Shown here piece by piece: positions 25,561 through 37,081 of a DNA stretch of 64,000 nt. A program made the position numbers and the translations under genes. The stretch is from Cycas panzhihuaensis (Eukaryota; Cycadophyta): positions 231,267,741 to 231,331,740 of the forward strand of contig CM041465.1 of assembly GCA_023213395.1 (NCBI GenBank), written 5' to 3'. Under the pieces are notes generated by a model. It saw nothing but the letters and a program-made list of their open reading frames with translations. It was not told where the DNA came from and did no database searches. Within the stretch, counting starts at the first letter, position 1; each line of letters opens with the position of its first letter.

Positions 25561-26664
25561 GATTTAAAAGAAAGAGTTTATCATTGTCTCTATCTTTAAT
25601 TATTGTGTTGGTAGTCCCCCTTTAAGTAATAGCATTTTTAGTGAAGCAATTTTCTTCTAAGTAACCTATCTTATGGCAAAAAGAACATTGGATAGTTTCT
25701 CTTCCTCTTTGGCTTTAACTTCTACCTATTGAGGTTCCCCTTCCTCTAGAAGTTGTTTTACCTCTTGCAAAGTATTGGCCTTGACTTTGGCCCTAGAAAT
25801 ACCTTTGTTCTTGTCCTTGGTAATTTTAGTTTGGTCCTTAAAAACTTCCTTAACCTTAGAAGTTACCCTTTTCTTGATAGCTTTGGTTTGGTCTTCAAAA
25901 GCTTCCTTAACCTTAAAAGTTACTTTGTCCTTGATATCTTTATAAGTCTTACCCTTGGTTTCTTCCTCTTCATCTAGGGGATTAGTCCCTTCCCTGAGAA
26001 CTTTATCCTTGATGATTTTGTCTTATCCTTACCTTAGTGGAAAAGGCATGCCTAAATAACTCATGGCCCCCTTTCTTTTCTTCAATAACTAGGAGCATAA
26101 CACTTAATTGATTAATGCGAAGAGTGCCAAGGTCTTTAGATACCTCAATGCTAGTTCCCACCATTTCAAATCTCTTTATTTATCTAATACATCTTAGAAT
26201 CCTTTCCACAATTCTTTATTCACTTAACACTTCCCCTAAGGATCTTATTTAATTCACTAAGTCTTACACCTTGGTGATGAATTCATTTACACCTTCCCTA
26301 GGTGTCATCCTTAGATTCTCAAATTTACTTCTAAGTATTTATAACTTGGAAGATGTTACTCCTTCATAAATTATCTTAAGGGTATCCTAAGCTTCCTTAG
26401 ATGTTATAACTTCACTTACTCTAGGAAAAATATGATCCTCTGGAGCACAGAATATAACTGTTAATGCCTCATTATCTCTTTTGGCATTCCCCTTATAAAC
26501 TTTCTCTTCATCATTAGTGGTGATATTATCGATTTTATTAATCCATTATTAACAAGCTCCTGCATGTCTTTTATAATGAAAATAGGCCTCATTCACCTAC
26601 TCCCATTAAGAAAATTTTAACCATCGAACTTAGGTACAACAACATTACCCAAATTTATTACCAT
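25561..26664 (-). pseudogene. Degenerate copia gag, element D
   Basis: The ATG at 26664 (minus strand) starts MVINLGNVVVPKFDG-stop-NFL, the copia gag N-terminus. Near 25700-25655 a knuckle CSFCHKIGYLEENC keeps three of the four CCHC ligands, with Y replacing H. Upstream of it is a Lys-rich stretch with repeated KDKVTFKVKEAFEDQTK and RVTSKVKEVFKDQTK units (about 25975-25820), a small internal duplication. Many stops, mostly TAG. Role in the family: capsid and nucleocapsid of the virus-like particle. Confidence 0.8.
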
Positions 26665-28836
26665 TATGAAAAAAGAATTGCTTTTAAAATGTAACCTAAA
26701 ATATAGATATACTTGTGTTCTATCTACCTAAGAGGCTACTATTCTAGAGTTCTAAGTTTTAGGGTCTCTAAGGAAGTTCTCAGTTACTATCATATCTAGT
26801 GGTGCCTGCCCAAAAGTGGTAAACCAGGGAGCCTATATACTAGTGCATGACATCAAGGCTCTATATTCCTCAGTATATGGACTATAATAAAGGTCAAAGA
26901 CCCCCATGATTTATGGATCTACCTGCACCATACTTATGCTTGGCAACAGATCTAGCGGTGAAAACTTAAACAACCAAGGCACTCACCTCCTCTAGGTCTA
27001 ACCTAGTCTTCAATCACTAAAGGAAAGTTTCCCACCTCAATCTATAACCTAATACACCTTATAGCTAATGGTTTCCTCAACAAATTAGAGAAATATCAAA
27101 GGCATGTATAGGATAGTAATTTCAAGGCTAGTATAGATGTTGTAAGTTAGGGATTATCTTAATTAATGTTCCAAGTTAAATAATTTTTAAGTGGTCTTAA
27201 TTAAAAGTAATATTTCTTTTAATGAAAGAAAGCTAAAAATTAAAAGAAAATGAAAGAAACTAAAATGAAAAAGAAAGGTCTAGAAAGCTCTTTTAGAAAA
27301 CATGATCCAAGAAGAATCATCTTAACCTTCAAGAAGTACACCTACAAAAGGGTCAACCACAAGCACTTACAAGTCTAAAAAATAAATTAGGATAGCCAAC
27401 AATGAGCCAATAACATAATGTAGTATCAAAAAACCTTAAAAGAAATTGAAATTAGGCCTTCAAACAATAAAAAAAGGCTAAAAAAATATTAAATAAATAG
27501 TATGACTTTAGTAGCATGGAACTCCTACAAAACATATTCAAATTAAACTTAAATTTACTCTAAACTATAGCCCTCTGAGTTATCTTTCTAATGGTTTAAA
27601 TGGTTCAAAAAATAGACTCATGTTTGAATAGTTATTAAAAAAATGGTGAGAATACCTCCTTATAATTAAAAAACTAAATAAGGTTAGTTTTAAGCCCCCC
27701 TTAGTGATGTAGCCCCTAGTTACTTGTTCACTACATATGAACACCTATTAGATCAAAGAGGGGCTGGGGACTTCAAATAAAATTCTAATTTAGTTACATT
27801 TATTAAAAACTTTGTAAAAGAAATATGTCCAATGTCATAAAAAATCAAAGATGCATAATGGTTAATGGCAATCATTTTCCACCAAAAAAATCAAAGAATA
27901 AATATAATTCATCATCGTTGAATGTTTGAATCAACTTCAAAAATTCATGGAAAGAATTAACAAGAGGTAAACAAAAATCTTATTGAGTGAACCTCAAACT
28001 CTCTCTTATGGTTCAAAAAGGACATTGCTATTGTTATAGTTTTGTGTGTAGAATACTGGCGAAAAGAAAAGAACAGTGAGGATTTGATAGGGTATTTGCC
28101 TCATGAGCGACTTTGATATTGGTTGAGTGAGTGAGTATGGGAGTATGGTGGTAGATGGAGTGCAACAAGATTAACTGAGAATGATCACATGGGCTACTTC
28201 ATTCCAACGATAAAGGCAAATTGTACTAAGTGAATTGGGCGTGAAGACAATCATGCAGAACATAGTGGAGACTCTTGTAAGGTAGGTGAGTGAAGACACA
28301 AATAATATGGAGCCTATACAAGGCTCACATGAGCTCAGTAAAGGAGATAAATACAAACTCGAGGAGGCAGATGTCATAATCATGATAGGAGGCAACTGGC
28401 CTTACCACATTTACTCTTAAGTGCACCCAATGGTAATGATCTCACCCTTGTAGAACTTACCCTTATACATAGTTTGAACATAGAGATTAAAGTAATGCCC
28501 TCACAAATCAGTCAATGAGGATTACTCTCATCATATAGAGTGTGATGGAGGGATTGCTACAAGTAGGATTCATAAAGTAATGGAGTCACGTAGAGGTAAA
28601 TTCACACAAAACACTCGAATGGAGTAAACGGGACAAACGAAACAACTTAGGAATGGAACCAACTAGTGTATATACAGAACAGGGTTCCATTCTTTTTTTT
28701 GCAATGAAATTTAACTAGGCCTTCTTCGATTTGATTACCTGTGACAGAATGAGTAAAAATAAATAAAAATATATACCAAATAATACCAAACAAATATATA
28801 CAATATAAATCAAATATTTATCATGCTCTATAACGT
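26665..28836 (-). other. Long leader of element D
   Basis: About 2.2 kb between the primer site and gag. An open minus-strand stretch of 74 codons at 28171-28395 has no recognisable features. No other conserved frame was seen. Confidence 0.5.
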
Positions 28837-28850
28837 GCTCTGATACCAAA
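28837..28850 (-). promoter_or_regulatory. Primer-binding site of element D
   Basis: The reverse strand reads TTTGGTATCAGAGC, a perfect initiator-Met copia primer site, abutting the LTR at 28851. Confidence 0.9.
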
Positions 28851-29157
28851 TGATGGATTAAACAAGAGTCAGAGCGAGTAAAGCATTATAGCAAAGGATA
28901 GTATTAGACAAAATTCAAGAATTATGGTAGTGTTAAAGAACACTAGGGTCTTATGACCCCTTATATAAATAGGCAGGAGGTGGGTAGGAGCCCAACATCT
29001 ACTGGTGACTGGTGTTTAAAAACATAATTAATAAAACATATCAAATGATATTATTTTAGTTAGGTCATCTTCATAAAGTCCCATGCTGACATGTGCCATT
29101 ATATTCTATTATGTACCATTAAATATCTTTATCAACCCAAATAGGCATTATCTAACA
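28851..29157 (-). repeat. 5' LTR of element D
   Basis: 307 bp, starting TGATGGATTAAAC and ending TCTAACA on the plus strand, followed by the AAATA duplication. A TTATATAAATAGG stretch near 28960 is TATA-like when read in either direction. Confidence 0.85.
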
Positions 29158-29162
29158 AAATA

Positions 29163-32100
29163 GAGGATGAATTAAAGTCATTTTTTATAGATATAGCTTA
29201 TAAAACTCTGATGTCTCAAGAGGAAGCCTATTGTAAAGTGTGTTTGGTGATTTTGAGGTTGGTCTATAAGAAGCATATTAGAATTTTTCTCAAGTAACAA
29301 AAGATAAGTTTAGAATGTTGCATTTAGCATGACTCCTAGCAAGGATCAAGGTTTAGATGGATTCCATACTAATTTCTACTAGGCCTTCTAGTATATTGTG
29401 GAGGATGATATTGTTAGAGTAGTTGAGGAATCAAGGCACTCCCATAAAATTTTATGGGCTATGAATTTCACTTTTTTAACTCTTATTCTAAAGGAGCTAG
29501 CCCCCCTAAATAGTGGATAAAATTAGGCCAATTGCCTTATGCAATACATCTTACATGATTATTTCTAAAGTTATGGCCAATAAGCTAAAGGAGATTCTTC
29601 TAGGGTTAATCTCCCAACAACAAGAAGGATTTATTATTTTTTATACAAATCTTTAAGGGTATTTTCATGGCTATGGAAGCAATCCACTCCCTTAGATAGA
29701 GTAAAAGGAGTGGTATGCTAATAAAACTAGACATGTCAAAAGCATATGACTATTTGAATAGGGTTTTCATAAATAAAACCCCACTCGCTTTTAGTGTAGA
29801 TATAAGATAGGTAGAGTAGGTATAGAATTATATCTCCTCTACCTTCTTTTTAGTTTGGTTAATGGATCTCTAACGTAATAATTTAGGTCATCGAAGGGAA
29901 TAAGACAAGGTGATCCTTTTTCCCTATAATGTTTTATCATTATGGTGGAGGGGATTAAAAGGCTCATCACAAAACTAAAGCTAGAAAAGCATATAAAAGG
30001 GATTCAAATTTCTTGTAATATAGAGTCACTTTCTTACCTATAATTTATTGATGACATGATGCTTATAGGAGTAGCTTTAATTAGAGAATTAAGGGCTTTG
30101 AGTTATGGATACCTTTATTCTTATGCTAGGGGATTTCATTAATAAAGGTAAATCAAAAAATTTCTTTTCCAATATTCACCCATAGATTCATAGGAATATT
30201 AGTAGATTCTTAAAATATACCACTGCTTCTCTATAGATAAATACCTAGGGAACTCCTTGGTGGAAAATCTACAAAGAAATAATGCCTAGGAGGAGAAATT
30301 AAAAAAGAAAAAAGTTAAACTATTAAGTTGGCATCTTAATATCTTATGTTTAGTGGGTAGGATTATGGTTATTAGATCTATCCTTCAAGGCTTATCCATC
30401 TATATGCTCTTAGCTTTATTAGCTTCCTCTAGGATCATTACAAATATTGAAAAGGATATAAAAGGATTTTTTATAGGGAGGGCCTCATTTAGGGAAATAC
30501 TAGCTACTAGTATCTTAGGAAAAGGTACGTAGGCTAAAGGATTAGGGGGATTTAAATATTAGACATCTTAAGCCCTTTAATAGAGCCCTCGATGGAAAGC
30601 TATTATGGAGATGGGTGACAAATAAGCCATCACTATGGGCTTGTATTTGGAAGAGAATTATGCAAAAGATATAAGTCATTAAGACTTAATTAGAATGTGT
30701 GACCCTTAAAGAGGTTTATCCATTTAGAATAGGATTCTCCATAGCCTTGAAATTATCCACTCCAATAGTCTCTCAGATATCATAAATCGTGAACAAGCTT
30801 TATTCTAGGAATACTTATGGGAAGCATATGAACCCTTAGTCTATAATGAATATTTGACTAATGTAAGGATGGAATTTTAGAGGGATGGGTGGTCCAAGGT
30901 TAAATATTTAATGGTCGATGACCATTTAAGGGAAGATGACATTCCTCCTATCATTAGATTAAGGAAACAACTTGGGTCTCGATTGAAGTGTCTTATGGCA
31001 AAGGATAAAAAAAAAATTGGGGCCTTCTTTACAAAAAGGTTCTTTCTATCAAGCAAGGATTGGATGTCTTAATATAGGATCAAAAGGATATAGGTCCTTT
31101 TTTTATTAGTTAGGCTTATAACTTTTGTATTAAGGAGGAGGGAATTTCAAACTAGGGGAAGTTGTGGAAGATAATTTATCACCTTGAGCTCTAGCTAAAA
31201 ATCTTCACCTTCTTATGGGAACTAGCTTATAAAAGCATCCTTGCTTAGGAAAACCTTAGAAAAAAAGGTATGATTGGCCCCTTATTTGTGTTACCTATAT
31301 CAAAGCTAAAGAGGATATTAACCATATTTTCCTGAGGTGCAAAGTTATTAATTGGTGTTGGGACCAATTTTAAATTATCTTTAGGGTCCTAAATTAGAAA
31401 GGTCTTAAGATTCAAATGTTTTTAGTAGGTTAGAAGAGCCTCAAGGCTAATTCTAGAATTCTTTAGAAGGATTAGGACTTGGTCCTAGGTTTTGTTCTAT
31501 GGAATATCTAGAAGTAACAAAATAAAATAAATTTTAGAGATAGTTTAGGCATGTGGCCTAAGTTATTCTAAGAGCTATAAATAATATAATAGAGACCCTT
31601 ACATCTAAGATGTGGACTGAGGAGGTGTTAATTTAGTCTAATCAGGATGAGACAAAATTTAATTGTTTAGGGTTCTTAGAGAAGAACTTAAGAACTTTTT
31701 AAAGGTTGCAAAAGGGGCATGATATTAGTAGAAATCTTTGGGAACCCTTAAAGGTTGATGCATTTAAAGTTAACTTTGATGGCCCTCTAAAGGGAATCCT
31801 AGTAAAACTAGTATGGGCAGTGTTATCAAAAAGTATAGTAGTAATATCAAGCATATTTTAATATAAAATACAAGTGAATCCATGAACAAAATGGTAGAGG
31901 AAATGGCATTTTTATCCATTTTCAAAAGTACCAAATGATTAGGAATGGAGGTGGTCTATTTAGAAGGGGACTCCAAACTAATTATTAGATTGCTCTAAAC
32001 AAATTTAAAGAAAGTAGAGGCTAGTAATTAGAATATTGGCTCAATTCTTACAAAAGTAATGCACCTTAGTAATTAATTTGAGGAGATTTTGTTTAATCAT

Positions 32101-32230
32101 ATTAAAAGAGGGTAAATATAGTAGGCAATCTCTTAGCAAATTTGGGATCAAGAAATCAATAGGGTGAGAAGTAGTTAGACTCATACTTGGAAAGGATGAA
32201 TAATATAGAAATTAGAAGGGTTATCATTTA
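29163..32230 (+). pseudogene. LINE ORF2, 3' part: RT, zinc finger and RNase H
   Basis: RT: an IKLDMSKAYDYLNRVF block near 29720-29765 and SYL-stop-FIDDMMLIG at about 30035-30065, with the catalytic FIDD (30044-30055) intact. A zf-RVT-like finger follows near 31265-31365 (IGPL.CVTYIKAKEDINHIF, then LRCKV). RNase H: FDG at 31775-31783, VEEMAFL near 31892, and LEGDSKL near 31963, i.e. the D-E-D metal-binding residues are recognisable. A one-base deletion after the first D shifts the frame. RNase H on a LINE is known in plant L1 families. Numerous stops, so inactive. Confidence 0.8.
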
Positions 32231-32639
32231 AACTTTATAAAGAGATGATATATAGGTTGAAATCATCTTTAATAGGTTATCTTGATTATCTTTTAAGTGG
32301 TGGGATACCTTTCATTTTGTGATTAATCGATGCACTTATTATAAGTATTACATGTAAATCTTTCTCCAAAGCAGATACGTAGAGTGAGTAGTTCTCGATG
32401 TTAATCATTGAATATTAGTGATTTCCTTGTGTCATTATTTATGGGATGCATTGAAAAGACATCAGGTCACCCTTAGACTTATCTATGTTATATTCTAGAG
32501 GATCTCTAGTGGCTTTTTAAGATTATTTCTTTAAGGTTTCATCAATTATAGGATATGATTCTTTTATACTTATAATATAAATTCTTGTAATTTAATACAA
32601 ATGTCTTCCTTCTTTTACCAATAATAATAATAATAAAAG
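32231..32639 (+). other. LINE 3' UTR and (ATA)n tail
   Basis: About 400 bp after the RNase H remnant without a frame, ending in an (ATA)6-like tail followed by AAAAGA. This is a typical plant LINE 3' terminus. Confidence 0.55.
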
Positions 32640-32825
32640 ATTTGGAAGTACCTTCCTAATCCCTTTAACATGAATAAATTACCATTCTTCCAAATCCTAA
32701 TTAGCCTATTATAAAAATATTTCTTCCTTCAATACTTAAGGAAAATTCTCCCTTTGTGATTTCTAAATAAGATCTATATACTCTTAAGTTAAAAGAGTGT
32801 AGATAACTAACCACATTAAAGAATG

Positions 32826-32839
32826 TGTGTGTGTGTGTG

Positions 32840-32891
<52 letters not shown>

Positions 32892-32899
32892 TGTATATA

Positions 32900-32944
<45 letters not shown>

Positions 32945-32980
32945 ACACACACAGACACACACACACACATATATATATAT
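32826..32980. repeat. Compound microsatellite (TG/TA/GA/CA)
   Basis: Consecutive (TG)n, (TA)n, (GA)n, (TG)n and (CA)n, (TA)n blocks. The open frames across it are low-complexity artefacts. Confidence 0.95.
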
Positions 32981-33134
32981 GCATTGGTAGGATACTGCTC
33001 CTTCAATGACAGTAACACACTAATACAATGTCCAAATAATGCTAAAGAAAGCACTTGTATTATAATACCCTTCAAGGGGATAACCTCCTAATTACATGCA
33101 TTAGCAATGATATTTAAAATATTCTACTCTAAGG

Positions 33135-33137
<3 letters not shown>

Positions 33138-33217
<80 letters not shown>
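33138..33217. repeat. (TA)40 microsatellite
   Basis: Uninterrupted TA dinucleotides of about 80 bp, ending at ACATGG. Confidence 0.95.
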
Positions 33218-33221
<4 letters not shown>

Positions 33222-33223
33222 GG

Positions 33224-33335
33224 CTTTATGGCCACTACATAATCTTATTCTTATGCATGTGAGATATTACATGAATATATAGAGATCTCTATAGCCACTA
33301 CACAACCTTCTACTTATGCATGTGGGATATTAAGA
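33224..33335. repeat. ~63-bp tandem duplication
   Basis: GCCACTACATAATC...TTATGCATGTGAGATATTA at 33231 recurs as GCCACTACACAACC...TTATGCATGTGGGATATTA at 33294. It probably lies within the 3' LTR of element E. Confidence 0.65.
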
Positions 33336-33418
33336 AGAGGAAAGAAGTAGAGGAAATAGAAGATATAAGAGAATATAAGAGAAAGTAAGTTAGAGGTTGG
33401 ATCCCTAATAAAGTCGCG

Positions 33419-33449
33419 CCCCCCCCCCCCCCCCTTCCCCCCAAAAAAA
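33419..33449 (-). promoter_or_regulatory. Expanded polypurine tract of element E
   Basis: The minus strand reads seven T, six G, two A, then a run of 16 G. It lies directly after the chromodomain reading frame, where a Ty3/gypsy polypurine tract is expected. The G run looks expanded relative to usual tracts. Confidence 0.6.
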
Positions 33450-36400
33450 GATTCTCCCTTAAAGCTTGCTAATTTCAATATGCTTTTAGACAAATTATTT
33501 TTTCTCTTAGGTTGCATCTTCTCGTGGAACTTATTTCCATTTGATGAGATACACAATGATTTCCTTGGGTTGTAGATGTTGGATTCTTCTACCAATAATA
33601 CATTTTAGAATGAGTTGAAGTTCTTCCTCCTTAATTAAGATAAGTAATTTTATTGAAACTTGTACTTGTTGCCTAATTACCCTCTAGAGATATGAAACAT
33701 GAAAGATATTATTGATCCTTGATGGTGGTGGTAAGTCCAAGGCATATGCAACTTCACCAATTTTCTTGAGAATTTTATAAGATCCATAAAATCATGGTTA
33801 TAATTTATGTTGTCCATCCCATTTGAGAGATACCTACTTGTATGGTTATAATTGTGAGTATACCTAATCACCTAGTTGAAATACTTATTCACTTTACCCT
33901 TTATCTACCTATTATTTCATTATATTTTGTGCAAGATCCAGATTTTCCTTAATTAGCTTGAGAATCTATATATTTTGGTAGATGTGGTCCTTAAATACTT
34001 TAACCTTTGAACTGATTATGGCATAATTCTTAAGTGTGGGTGGTTTATAGCCATATAATACTTGGAACAGAGTCATTCTTATTGATGCATGATAGGTTGT
34101 ATTATACTACCATTCTCCTAAGGGAAACTAATGATGCCATTAGCCCTACTTATCTGAAGTATAGCAACAAAGGTATCCTTCAAGGCACTTATTAATCACC
34201 TTTTTTTGACCATCTATTTATGGATGGTAGGATGAGCTCATTGTTAGTTTGGTATTAAGTAGATAGAAGAGTTTTGTCGAGAAGTTACTAATGAACTTGG
34301 GGTCTTGATCACTGACTATGCATTTAGGCATGCCATACAACCTGTGTATATCCTTTAAAAAGATCTCAGTAATTTGCTTTATCTTATATGTAGCTTAGAT
34401 GCCATAAAAATGATCATATTTATTTATCCTATCAATAACCACAAGTATAATATCTTTTCCTTCTGACTTAGCCAGACCCACAATGAAATCTATGGAATTT
34501 CTTCCTATTATTGATTTGGTATGGTAAGGGGTTGCAGTAATCTTGAGGACTTGACTATTTTTGTCTTATGATGTTAACAAATTTCACATGAGGAAACATG
34601 TTTCTTTACATCTCTTTTTTGGCCCTTCTAAAAGAAAGATTATTTTAACCAGTGGTATATCTATAAGAAACTTGAGTGACCTATTATTGAGGAGGCATAT
34701 GTATCATGTAAAATTTGCTCCTTAAGGCTAGAGTGAGGGCATATATATATCCTATTCTTGTACCAAAGAATATTTAGAAACCATATATAGTGGGTTGAAT
34801 GCCCTGCCCTAGCTTGAAGGTATTGAATGATCTACTTTATAAAGGGATCATGATCCCATTCTTGCTTAGTGATTGTTATCTAAGAGGGATTAATCATGGT
34901 GATAGAATATAGTGTAGAGCCTTCTTTCTTACGAGATAAAGCATTAGCCACTATATTATCCTAGCCTTTTCTATATATGATTTCAAAGTTAAAAGCTTGC
35001 ATTTTGGGGACCCATTTTTGTTGTTCCTCAAATTCTATCTTTTGAGTTAAGAAATATTTTAAGCTATCATGGTCTGTTTTAATTTGGAAATGTATTCCCA
35101 GTAAATATTATTGTAATTTCCTAATTCTATGGAGAATTACTAATATCTCCTTTGCATAAGTAGATTTGACTTATTCCTTGGGTATAAGTTGACAACTTAC
35201 AAAGGCCAAAGGTTTCTCTTCTTGTATTAAGACTACTCTAATACCTTACCATGATGCATCATATTCAACGATAAAAGTCTTTGTAAAGTCTAGTATTGTG
35301 AGAATTGGAGTGATAGTTAAAGGGGCCTTTAGGTGTTCAAATGCTTTAGAGGCCTTATCATTCCAATAAAATGAATCCTTTTTTAATAGATTGATTAAAG
35401 GAGAAGCTATCCTTGCATAGCCCTCAATAAATTTTTGATAATACCCTATGATTCCTAATAATCCACAAAGGCCCTTAATGTTTTTGGGTTTAGGCAAATT
35501 CATGATAACTATAATTTTCTTAGGATTTAGCTTGACTCCTTCTTGAGAGATAATATGGCCAATATATTCTATTTTTGTTCACCAAATTAGCATTTTAATT
35601 TTTAGTATAAAGCTAGTTATCTGTAAGCACCTATAATGCTTTTATCAACATGTTGAAGATGGTCTTCCCATGTATGACTAAAGATCATAATATCATCAAA
35701 AAAGACTAACATAAACTTCCTCAAGTAAGGCCAAAAGAGTTTATTCATGAGTCCTTGAAAGGTAGATGGGGTATTAGTCAGGCCAATTATCATGACTAAA
35801 AATTCATAATATCCTTCGTGTGTACAAAATGTTGCCTTATAAACATCCTCTACCTTGATCCTAATTTGGTGGTATCTTAATTACAATGCCAATGATGTGA
35901 AGAATGTTACCCCATGAAGTTCATCCAAGAGTTTATCAATGACTAGTATAGGAAATTTATCGTTAATGGTTATCTTATTGAGCTCATGAAAATCTAGTAC
36001 ATGCGAAATGAACCATCATTTTTTCTTACTAAAATCACTAGGGTAGAAAAGGTACTTTTACTTTTTCTAATAGCACTAGCATTAAGGAGTTCTTGAACTA
36101 GTTATTCAATTTTATTCTTTTGTTGATAGGGGTACTGGTATGGTCAAATATAAGGAGGATTGCTTCCAGTTACTAGGTTAATATTATGACCTTAGTCATG
36201 TCTTGGGAGGAGAGCTTAAGGAATATCTTGAAAGACCTAGTTGTGGTGGTGAAGCACTAATTTTAAGTCATTTGGTATGCCATCATCTTGGAGAATGTCC
36301 CCTTTGATTGGAAGTTCCCAACCTTCTAGAGGATAACATTTGGTAATGATTTGTGTACCACCCTTTTTAATGAGCCTCTCCATATGGTGTGAATTGATGA

Positions 36401-36570
36401 TTTAGGTTGGAGGAGTGATCCCATCGAATTTATAGTCGATGCCTTCATAAGTAAATCAGATGAAGAGCTCTTATATATTAAGTTGAATGGTCCTTAATGG
36501 TTTGAGCCATTGTACCTCTAGTACAACATCGACTCCTCTAATGGGAAAGACATATATGGAAGTGGAGAGG
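33450..36570 (-). pseudogene. Degenerate chromovirus pol, element E (RT-RH-IN-chromodomain)
   Basis: From 36570 leftward: YVFPIRGVDVVLEVQWLKPL (end of protease linker), FTYEGIDYKFDG, then RT. The RT catalytic site FFDD is intact near 35692-35706, followed by [15 protein letters not shown]. The open stretch 35503-35246 has NLPKPKNIKGLCGLLGIIGY and PLINLLKKDSFYWNDKASKA, the RT-RNase H connection. Integrase spans about 34620-33900, with SEGKDIILVVIDRINKYDHF and VSDQDPKFIS. The C-terminus has KKIGEVAYALDLP and the chromodomain YLIKWK-stop-VPREDAT near 33545-33495. Many stops, several frameshifts. In the family the chromodomain guides integration to heterochromatin. Inactive. Confidence 0.85.
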
Positions 36571-37081
36571 TGATAGTTAAAGAGAAAATATAACCATAGA
36601 AGCAATGTAATAACAAAACTCTAAACCATGCAAAGAATAAATAGCATAAACAGGCCATACACATAATAAAGAACACTAGGAGCTTCAAGTCTAAGCATAG
36701 ACCTTTTATTAATCTAAGTAACAACTAAAGAATTACAAAGATAAATAAACCCCAACTCTTCTCATCGACTCATCAAAGACTCATCCATAACCCCTCTACA
36801 TGTGTCATTATATAAGAATATATAGACACAACATTACAAGATACTGCTTTGTTATTTTACAATATAATGGGCATAAACTATGAGCCAACAAAGACTCCTA
36901 TAAAACACCCAAAAATATTTCTCAGGGGATCCTGCCCCTAAACCCCTACCTACGGGACCACTAGCCCCCTAGACCCTCTAGTTGGTGACACTATAATAGG
37001 CCCTTGAACCCCACAAAAGGGCTCAAGTGTAATGCCTATACCCATGTAACACTTGCAAAGTGTTTAACATATCTAATGATA
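36571..37081 (-). mobile_element. 501-bp insertion with TGATA duplication, candidate solo LTR
   Basis: The insertion 36576-37076 is flanked by identical TGATA pentamers (36571-36575, 37077-37081) and interrupts the protease-RT linker of element E exactly at codons that read G-D-Y-H-L across the empty site. On the minus strand it has a G-rich block (about 36905-36980), a TATATATTC / TATATAATG region and a downstream AATAAAAGG, arranged like an LTR promoter and polyadenylation region. Ends read TTAG..TAAC rather than TG..CA, so terminal decay or another class (TRIM, SINE) is possible. No coding frame is recognised. Confidence 0.6.

Larger units (their letters stand above)
22174..29157 (-). mobile_element. 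Element D: complete Ty1/copia element inserted in the LINE, minus strand
   Basis: LTRs 22174-22480 and 28851-29157 are both 307 bp, start TGATGG on the plus strand and are flanked by a perfect AAATA duplication (22169-22173, 29158-29162). On the minus strand the order is 5' LTR, Met primer site, a ~2.2-kb leader, gag with CCHC remnant, protease, GAG-pre-integrase, integrase, RT, RNase H, polypurine tract, 3' LTR. Integrase before RT is the copia order. The two LTRs differ at roughly one site in six or seven by eye, mostly transitions. Confidence 0.9.
19251..32639 (+). mobile_element. L1-type LINE, interrupted by copia element D
   Basis: The plus strand carries, in order, an ORF1 with a DUF4283-like block, an apurinic-type endonuclease, RT, a zf-RVT-like finger and RNase H, the architecture of RNase H-bearing plant L1 LINEs. 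The 3' end is an (ATA)n tail at about 32620-32637. Element D (22174-29157) splits ORF2 between endonuclease and RT; joining 22173 to 29163 restores collinearity. The 5' boundary is not resolved and may lie anywhere from 19251 to about 19700. Stops and frameshifts are numerous. Confidence 0.75.

Noticed and set aside
25753-25977. Plus-strand 74-codon open frame
   Set aside because: Antisense shadow of the Lys-rich part of element D gag on the minus strand.
32701-33091. Overlapping open frames of 66-124 codons on both strands
   Set aside because: Driven by the TG/TA/GA microsatellite; low-complexity translation only.
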